A stretch of 64,000 nucleotides of DNA from Flavobacterium psychrotolerans (GTDB lineage Bacteria > Bacteroidota > Bacteroidia > Flavobacteriales > Flavobacteriaceae): positions 124,001 through 188,000 of the forward strand of contig NZ_QCZI01000004.1 in assembly GCF_003097635.1 (NCBI RefSeq). The letters are read 5' to 3'. Shown one piece after another: positions 58,380 through 64,000 of this stretch; the stretch's first letter is position 1; each line of letters opens with the position of its first letter. The notes beneath the pieces were generated by a model. That model had not been told where the DNA came from. It was given only the letters and a program-made list of their open reading frames with translations, and ran no database searches. Position numbers and translations under genes: made by a program.

Positions 58380-58867
58380 GAATTAAATATTTATTTTTTA
58401 AAAAATGTTAATTTAGCATTTTCAGTCACAATTACTTTAAATAAAACAGCACCTTGAAAGGTCTTTTATTGCTAAGTCTATTCTAAATATAAAAGTGGAA
58501 TAATCCAAAAAAAAATATCCCAACTTAAATTAAAAACCAAGAAAGAATTTAATAATTATAAAAATGCAGCTTACCTTTTTGTACTCTAAATATTTTCTAA
58601 TTCAGCTTATACATATTGACTTAGTTGGCATTAAAAGATAAGAACAAAAAGACACTCACAATGAAATTAAATGGAATCAACCACAAATAACACCCGGCTC
58701 ACCAGCAGTATTATGTTAAAATTAAAAACTACCCCCCCCTAAAAAACAATACTTAACGTTAAAAATTGAAAAATTCTGTCAAAAAACACCAACAAATGAA
58801 TAATCATTGTATACTTTTTATTATTTTTAGACTTTTAAAGTAAATAAAACAATAAATAGTATACTAC
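58380..58867. other. Divergent gap between unit A and the urease operon
   Basis: AT-rich sequence without a credible gene. A third promoter-like match (GGTAGTT, then 13 bases, then TAATACTG) lies on the minus strand at 58706-58734, with the same GG-to-box spacing as units A and B but a weak -7 box. A run of eight Cs occurs at 58732-58739. No clean ureA promoter was found. Confidence 0.4.
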
Positions 58868-59170
58868 ATGCACCTTTCACCTAGAGAAACCGAAAAATTA
58901 TTACTGCACCTTGCAGGTGAACTTGCTGAAAAGCGCAAAGCAAGAGGATTAAAATTGAATTATCCAGAAGCCATTGCATTAATTAGTTCCCGGCTGCAGG
59001 AAGCCATTCGTGATGGAAAATCGGTGGCCGAACTCATGCAGTATGGAGCTACCATACTGACCAAAAAAGACGTGATGGAAGGCATTGCCGAAATGATTCA
59101 TGACATCCAAGTGGAAGGTACTTTTCCTGACGGTACAAAGTTGGTAACCGTTCATGACCCCATTCGATAA
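58868..59170 (+). CDS. ureA: Urease subunit gamma
   Basis: This 100-residue protein matches UreA over its length: [60 protein letters not shown] and the C-terminal [19 protein letters not shown]. It caps the UreABC trimer. It is first in the urease operon, which is transcribed away from the sulfur island. Confidence 0.97.
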   Translation: MHLSPRETEKLLLHLAGELAEKRKARGLKLNYPEAIALISSRLQEAIRDGKSVAELMQYGATILTKKDVMEGIAEMIHDIQVEGTFPDGTKLVTVHDPIR

Positions 59171-59203
59171 AGGAGCTATCCCTAATTTAATTCCAAATTG
59201 ATT

Positions 59204-59521
59204 ATGATTCCAGGAGAATACATTTTAAAAGAAGACAACATTGAACTGAATGTTGGTCGTGCTACCGTAAAAATAGCAGTAACAAATACAGGAGACAGAC
59301 CTGTACAAATAGGCTCTCACTTTCACTTTTTTGAAGTGAATTCCCAAATGCAATTTGACAGAAGCAAGACTTTAGGCATGCGATTGAATATTGCCGCTGC
59401 CACTGCCGTACGGTTTGAACCCGGAGAAGAAAAAGAAGTCGAGTTAGTAGAATTTGGTGGAGCCAAGAAAATCTATGGATTCAATAATTTGGTCAATGGA
59501 AGTGTCGCAATTCAAAAATAA
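59204..59521 (+). CDS. ureB: Urease subunit beta
   Basis: The 105-residue UreB starts at ATG 59204 ([16 protein letters not shown]), with the family blocks [44 protein letters not shown] and a C-terminal NNLVNGSVA. An in-frame TTG two codons upstream is less likely. It is structural, linking alpha and gamma chains. ureC follows by six bases. Confidence 0.96.
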   Translation: MIPGEYILKEDNIELNVGRATVKIAVTNTGDRPVQIGSHFHFFEVNSQMQFDRSKTLGMRLNIAAATAVRFEPGEEKEVELVEFGGAKKIYGFNNLVNGSVAIQK

Positions 59522-59527
59522 CAAACC

Positions 59528-61249
59528 ATGAGTTTAAGCATCAGCAGAATAAAATATGCCAACATGTATGGCCCTACAACGGGAGACAAAGTCCGTTTGG
59601 GTGATACTGAATTGTTTATAGAAATAGAAAAAGACTATACCGTTTATGGTGATGAAGCCAAGTTTGGAGGAGGCAAAACCATACGAGACGGTATGGCGCA
59701 AAGTGCCAGAGCCACACGTGCTAAAGGGGTGTTGGATTTAGTGATTACTAGTGTCATGATTATGGATCATTGGGGCATTGTGAAAGCCGACATTGGTATT
59801 AAAGACGGAAAAATTGTAGGTATTGGTAAAGCCGGCAATCCAGATACTATGGATGGTATTACCCCAAATATGATTATAGGTGCATCTACCGAAGTACATG
59901 GCGGTGCCGGATTAATTGCTACGGCTGGCGGTATTGATACGCACATCCATTTTATTTGTCCGCAGCAAATCGATCACGCTTTGTTTAGCGGCATCACCAC
60001 CATGATTGGAGGAGGAACGGGACCTGCAGATGGAACTAATGCTACAACAGTGACACCTGGAGCTTGGAACATTCAAAAAATGATGGAAGCTGCCGAAGGC
60101 TATCCCATGAACCTCGGATTTTTCGGCAAGGGGAATTGTGCCAGTCTTGAGCCTTTAGAAGAACAAATTGAAGCGGGTGCCTTGGGGTTAAAAATCCATG
60201 AAGACTGGGGAAGCACGGCTGCTGTTATAGACGCTTCCCTTAAAATAGCCGACAAACACGACATCCAAATTGCCATTCATACCGATACTTTAAATGAAGG
60301 TGGATTTTTAGAAGACACCATGAATGCCATCAATGGACGCGTAATCCATACCTTCCATACTGAAGGTGCTGGGGGTGGTCATGCCCCTGATATTATCAAA
60401 GCAGCAATGTACCCTAATGTGTTGCCGTCGTCCACCAATCCAACAAGACCATTTACAGTAAATACGATTGATGAACATTTGGACATGCTAATGGTTTGCC
60501 ATCACTTGGATAAAAATGTACCTGAAGACGTTGCGTTTGCCGACAGTCGCATTCGCCCTGAAACCATAGCGGCAGAAGATATTTTGCATGATATGGGGGT
60601 TTTTAGTATGATGAGTTCTGATTCGCAAGCTATGGGTCGAGTAGCCGAAGTCATTACACGTACTTGGCAAACTGCCCACAAAATGAAAGTACAACGTGGC
60701 GCATTGGAAGAAGACAAAGGCCATGACAATGATAATTTCCGAGTAAAAAGATATGTTTCTAAATACACTATCAATCCAGCCATTACGCATGGTATTAGTG
60801 AATATGTTGGATCTATTGAAGCTGGGAAATTAGCCGATATTGTATTATGGAAACCAGCTATGTTTGGCGTAAAACCAGAAATGATGATTAAGGGAGGAAT
60901 GATTATTGCTGCCAAAATGGGCGATCCGAATGCCTCTATCCCTACTCCACAGCCTGTCATGTACCGACACATGTTTGGTGCAAGCGGTAAAGCTTTATAC
61001 AATACCTGCGCTACCTTTGTTTCTAAATTATCGTTGGATAAAAATGTGGTACAAGGTTATGGTTTGCAGAAAATGATTTTGCCCGTGAAAAATTGCAGAA
61101 ACATTTCTAAGAAAGATTTGATTCACAATGATGCCACACCACAAATTGAGGTAAACCCAGAAAACTACAAAGTAAAAGTAGATGGTGTTGTTATCACTTG
61201 CGAACCCATGAAAGAATTACCCTTAACACAACGGTATTTTTTATTTTAG
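59528..61249 (+). CDS. ureC: Urease subunit alpha
   Basis: The 573-residue catalytic subunit has every nickel and active-site residue expected: H139 and H141 (DTHIHFICP), carbamylated K222 ([12 protein letters not shown]), H251 ([12 protein letters not shown]), H277 ([15 protein letters not shown]), the mobile-flap Cys324-His325 (MVCHHLDK) and D365 (SSDSQAMG). It hydrolyses urea to ammonia and carbamate. Length is normal and no defect is visible. Confidence 0.98.
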   Translation: MSLSISRIKYANMYGPTTGDKVRLGDTELFIEIEKDYTVYGDEAKFGGGKTIRDGMAQSARATRAKGVLDLVITSVMIMDHWGIVKADIGIKDGKIVGIGKAGNPDTMDGITPNMIIGASTEVHGGAGLIATAGGIDTHIHFICPQQIDHALFSGITTMIGGGTGPADGTNATTVTPGAWNIQKMMEAAEGYPMNLGFFGKGNCASLEPLEEQIEAGALGLKIHEDWGSTAAVIDASLKIADKHDIQIAIHTDTLNEGGFLEDTMNAINGRVIHTFHTEGAGGGHAPDIIKAAMYPNVLPSSTNPTRPFTVNTIDEHLDMLMVCHHLDKNVPEDVAFADSRIRPETIAAEDILHDMGVFSMMSSDSQAMGRVAEVITRTWQTAHKMKVQRGALEEDKGHDNDNFRVKRYVSKYTINPAITHGISEYVGSIEAGKLADIVLWKPAMFGVKPEMMIKGGMIIAAKMGDPNASIPTPQPVMYRHMFGASGKALYNTCATFVSKLSLDKNVVQGYGLQKMILPVKNCRNISKKDLIHNDATPQIEVNPENYKVKVDGVVITCEPMKELPLTQRYFLF

Positions 61250-61290
61250 ACCAAAATTTTTATACCGTTACAAAATTATAGTATTCAGTA

Positions 61291-61794
61291 ATGCTTATTC
61301 AACAAAAAATTGGCAATATCAACAAACACCTTATCAATCATAAAACCATTGATTGGCTTGCATTGCAATGGTTTGAAACCAATAAACGGATTCAAAGAAA
61401 AAAAACCAACTCGGGTCAGGAGGTTGCTCTTAAATTTTTACAAGAAAATCCGTCTTTAACACAAGGCGATATCCTGTTTGAAGACGAAAAAACGATTATC
61501 GCTATAGAAGTTTTGCCATGTGAATGTTTAGTCGTTGCTCCAAAAAATATGTTCGAAATGGCCAGCATTTGCTATGAAATTGGCAACAAACATTTACCGC
61601 TCTTTTTTGAGAATGAGGAATTGTTAGTGCCTTCAGAAATGCCTTTATATCAATTATTAACCGCTCAAGGTTATATCGTAAAACAAGAACAACGCAAATT
61701 GCTACAGCCACTTAAAACATCGGTTACACCACATAGCAGTGGTAACGAAACCCTCTTTTCTAAAATCATGAAGCTCACTACAACCAATGAATAA
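61291..61794 (+). CDS. ureE: Urease accessory protein UreE (nickel delivery)
   Basis: The 167-residue UreE has the N-terminal peptide-binding domain (TIDWLALQWFETNKRIQRKKTNSGQEVAL, DILFEDEKTIIAIEVLPCECLVV) and the metal-binding domain (MASICYEIGNKHLPLFFENEELLVP). It hands Ni to the UreDFG complex. The C-terminus (TPHSSGNETLFSKIMKLTTTNE) lacks the long His-rich tail of some UreE proteins, and only isolated His residues remain. It overlaps ureF by eight bases. Confidence 0.93.
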   Translation: MLIQQKIGNINKHLINHKTIDWLALQWFETNKRIQRKKTNSGQEVALKFLQENPSLTQGDILFEDEKTIIAIEVLPCECLVVAPKNMFEMASICYEIGNKHLPLFFENEELLVPSEMPLYQLLTAQGYIVKQEQRKLLQPLKTSVTPHSSGNETLFSKIMKLTTTNE

Positions 61795-62473
61795 GGCTTT
61801 ACTTTCTTTATTGCATTTAACGGATCCTAACTTGCCTATTGGTGGATTTTCCCATTCGGCTGGTTTGGAAACGTATACCCAACAAGGTTTGGTTAAGGAT
61901 ACGGCAAGTGCAAAAGAATTTGTTGTTCAAATGTTATCACAAAATTTACAATACACCGATGCCGCTTTTGTTTCCTTAGTCTATGAAGCTGCAAGCAAAA
62001 ATGACTTGCAAAAAATACTTTTTTTGGATGCCGAATGTACAGCGGTAAAACTTCCCAAAGAAATGCGAATAGCCAGCAATAAATTAGGCATCCGGTTAAT
62101 GAAGATTTTTCAACCCTTGAATAAAAGTGAATTGATTGATTCTTATGCGAAAGCAATAAAAAGTCAAAAAGCAGTTGGCCATTACTGCATTGCTTTTGGT
62201 TTGTATTCCCAAGCGCTAAACATTCCAAAACCTGACGCTTTGAGTGGATTCTATTACAATGCCGCGGTAGGATTTGTTACCAATGCGGTGAAGTTGGTGC
62301 CTTTAAGTCAGCAAAGCGGACAAGAGATTTTGTTTTCTGTTCAGGATTTAATCGCTGAATTAACACAACAAACTTTAATACCGGATGAAGATTTGATTGG
62401 CTTATGTTGTTCCGGTTTCGACATCAAAAGCATGCAACACGAAAAACTGTATTCGAGATTATACATGTCCTAG
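61787..62473 (+). CDS. ureF: Urease accessory protein UreF
   Basis: The 228-residue helical protein opens LLSLLHLTDPNLPIGGFSHSAGLETY, the UreF signature, with FYYNAAVGFVTNAVKLVPLSQQSGQEILF and a C-terminal CCSGFDIKSMQHEKLYSRLYMS. UreF docks UreG to the UreABC-UreD complex and gates GTPase activity. It overlaps ureE by eight bases, pointing to coupled translation. Confidence 0.96.
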   Translation: MNKALLSLLHLTDPNLPIGGFSHSAGLETYTQQGLVKDTASAKEFVVQMLSQNLQYTDAAFVSLVYEAASKNDLQKILFLDAECTAVKLPKEMRIASNKLGIRLMKIFQPLNKSELIDSYAKAIKSQKAVGHYCIAFGLYSQALNIPKPDALSGFYYNAAVGFVTNAVKLVPLSQQSGQEILFSVQDLIAELTQQTLIPDEDLIGLCCSGFDIKSMQHEKLYSRLYMS

Positions 62474-62504
62474 TTAATTATAAATAGTAATTATTAAATT
62501 ATAA

Positions 62505-63143
62505 ATGATCGAAAGAAATTATATAAAAATTGGAGTTGCCGGGCCCGTTGGTTCTGGTAAAACCGCTTTGATTGAAAGATTAAGCCGAAAGCTGGCAAAG
62601 GATTATAGCCTTGGCGTTATTACCAATGATATTTATACTAAAGAGGATGCGGAGTTTTTAACGCAAAACAGTTTATTGCCCAAAGAACGCATTATTGGAG
62701 TGGAAACTGGAGGCTGTCCGCACACGGCTATTCGGGAAGATGCAAGTATGAATTTAGAAGCTGTGGAAGAAATGGCTGAACGTTTCGCTGACATCCAAAT
62801 TATCTTTATTGAAAGTGGTGGTGATAATTTATCCGCTACATTCAGCCCCGATTTAGCCGATGTAACCATTTTTGTTATTGATGTTGCCGAAGGCGATAAA
62901 ATTCCTCGTAAAGGTGGACCCGGAATTACCAGAAGTGATTTGTTAGTCATTAATAAAATTGATTTGGCGCCTTATGTCAATGCCGATCTCGGTGTCATGG
63001 AACGTGATGCAAGAAAAATGCGGAATGGAAACCCTTTTATATTTACCAATTTGATGAGTCTACAAGGATTGGATGACGTTATCGGTTGGATACAAAAATA
63101 TGCCTTATTGGAAGAAGTGGAGGAACCAAAATTATTGCGATGA
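62505..63143 (+). CDS. ureG: Urease accessory GTPase UreG
   Basis: The 212-residue SIMIBI GTPase has P-loop [20 protein letters not shown] and [19 protein letters not shown] (the CPH nickel motif), [13 protein letters not shown] and the NKID guanine specificity motif. It binds nickel and GTP to activate urease. ureD starts inside its stop codon (ATGA overlap). Confidence 0.98.
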   Translation: MIERNYIKIGVAGPVGSGKTALIERLSRKLAKDYSLGVITNDIYTKEDAEFLTQNSLLPKERIIGVETGGCPHTAIREDASMNLEAVEEMAERFADIQIIFIESGGDNLSATFSPDLADVTIFVIDVAEGDKIPRKGGPGITRSDLLVINKIDLAPYVNADLGVMERDARKMRNGNPFIFTNLMSLQGLDDVIGWIQKYALLEEVEEPKLLR

Positions 63144-63934
63144 AAGCAAAACTGCACATCCAAACCACATTAAGGAATGGCTTAACCCAGTTGGGAAACT
63201 GCTATTTTTCGCCCCCATTTAAAGTGATGAACATAACAGAAGATAAAACTGCAAAGCAATTGCATTTAATGCTGATGAGTTCCTCTCCAGGTATTTTGGA
63301 TGAAGACGAATACGAAATGAGAATTGATGTCATTGAAAACGGGGTATTACAATTGCATACCCAATCCTATCAGCGACTATTCAATATGGTAAAAGGTGCA
63401 AAACAAACTATGGAGGTTCATTTGCAAGACAATGCTTCATTTACGTACTTGCCACATCCATCAGTTCCTCATGAGAATTCAATATTTAAGGCAAAGAATA
63501 AAATTTATCTCAGCACCAATTGTAAACTTATTTGGGGCGAAATACTAACCTGTGGCAGAAAATTGAAAGGAGAAGTTTTTACGTTTTCAAAGTATCACAA
63601 CAGCACGGAACTATTCCTAAACAACAAACTCATCATCAAAGAAAATGTGTTGATACAGCCCTTGCTGATGGATCCTAATTCAATGGGACATCTGGGAGGT
63701 TTTACCCATCAGGCGAGTTTAATCATAATCCATGAAACCATTCCTATAAATGAATTTACTGATACCATATATGAATTTCTACAACAGCAAATAGCAATTG
63801 ATTTTGGTGTTTCTACAACTCCGTCTAACGGAATTATCGTTAGGATATTGGGATATAAAGCAGAGCAATTGTACGATTGTTTGAAACATATTGCTTCATT
63901 AGTAGCAACATTAAAAACGGATATCCATGCATGA
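63140..63934 (+). CDS. ureD: Urease accessory protein UreD (UreH)
   Basis: The 264-residue protein starts at ATG 63140, overlapping the ureG stop (ATGA). The beta-rich UreD pattern is seen: [77 protein letters not shown] and [24 protein letters not shown]. UreD scaffolds apo-urease with UreF and UreG. An upstream in-frame ATG at 63086 would put 18 residues inside ureG and is rejected. Confidence 0.95.
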   Translation: MKAKLHIQTTLRNGLTQLGNCYFSPPFKVMNITEDKTAKQLHLMLMSSSPGILDEDEYEMRIDVIENGVLQLHTQSYQRLFNMVKGAKQTMEVHLQDNASFTYLPHPSVPHENSIFKAKNKIYLSTNCKLIWGEILTCGRKLKGEVFTFSKYHNSTELFLNNKLIIKENVLIQPLLMDPNSMGHLGGFTHQASLIIIHETIPINEFTDTIYEFLQQQIAIDFGVSTTPSNGIIVRILGYKAEQLYDCLKHIASLVATLKTDIHA

Positions 63935-64000
63935 GTTCCAAATATTAATTACTGCAGCCATCACAATTGCCTGTCTGCATACAGTTACGGGACCAGATCA
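63927..64000 (+). CDS. Probable nickel/urease-associated membrane transporter (partial, 3' end outside window)
   Basis: Twenty-four residues are visible: [18 protein letters not shown] then TVTGPDH, running off the end. The start overlaps the ureD stop by eight bases. A hydrophobic helix containing a His followed by the TGPDH segment is typical of UreH/NicO-like metal transporters found at the end of urease operons. Nickel uptake is the expected job, but too little is seen to be sure. Confidence 0.6.
   Translation, partial: MHEFQILITAAITIACLHTVTGPD

Noticed and set aside
58706-58734. Third GGTAGTT promoter-like copy as a proven promoter
   Set aside because: The spacing agrees but the -7 box TAATACTG departs from TAnnTTTG; kept only as a weak match.

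Overview
The window looks like chromosomal DNA of a Flavobacterium-like member of the Bacteroidota. The support is AT-rich DNA, promoters of the TTG-N19-TAnnTTTG type, a type IX secretion sorting tail on a protease, a SusC/SusD pair, a GH97 enzyme, DUF6495 and secreted DUF2147 proteins, and a tmRNA tag ending in ALAA. No ribosomal RNA or tRNA gene was seen. The RNA genes found are tmRNA (ssrA) and a small SRP RNA (ffs).

Bases 1-41,100 are mostly housekeeping genes with scattered accessory ones: a split 5'-nucleotidase, ligA, a PIF1-like helicase with an FRG-domain gene (a possible defence pair), the rpsF-rpsR-rplI operon, a LytTR regulator, priA, nadC, an M43 protease, a BLUF photoreceptor, an ABC-F ATPase, a transaldolase-like aldolase, SRP RNA, glutaminyl cyclase, pta-ackA, dnaK, a PAS histidine kinase, an MFS sugar transporter with GH97 and a decayed GH43-type remnant, a lysine-forming saccharopine dehydrogenase-like enzyme, a serine hydrolase, tmRNA and OsmC. 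Bases 39,787-41,092 hold a REP-associated transposase flanked by REP-type repeats, including 144-bp tandem units built as inverted REP pairs.

Bases 41,519-58,380 are the most interesting part: a minus-strand sulfur island in two transcription units. Unit A (promoter near 58,350-58,379, terminator 49,256-49,286) encodes SusC, SusD, a Cys-type arylsulfatase, a 39-residue membrane protein, a fatty-acid-hydroxylase/sterol-desaturase protein and a periplasmic rhodanese-like/thioredoxin fusion. Unit B (promoter 49,081-49,111, terminator 41,519-41,538) encodes a secreted formylglycine-generating enzyme, a YeiH-type sulfate exporter family protein, serine acetyltransferase, cysteine synthase, a Family 2A encapsulin shell and its cargo cysteine desulfurase with a 280-residue N-terminal extension. 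My reading is that sulfated compounds are imported and desulfated, sulfur is fixed into cysteine, and cysteine sulfur is mobilised inside a protein nanocompartment. The two promoters share 28 of 36 bases, including a spacer motif. The roughly 510-nt leader of unit A encodes two mini-peptides, one ending in four consecutive cysteines, suggesting cysteine-sensing attenuation.

Bases 58,868-64,000 hold a divergent urease operon, ureA-ureB-ureC-ureE-ureF-ureG-ureD, followed by the start of a probable nickel transporter that runs off the window.
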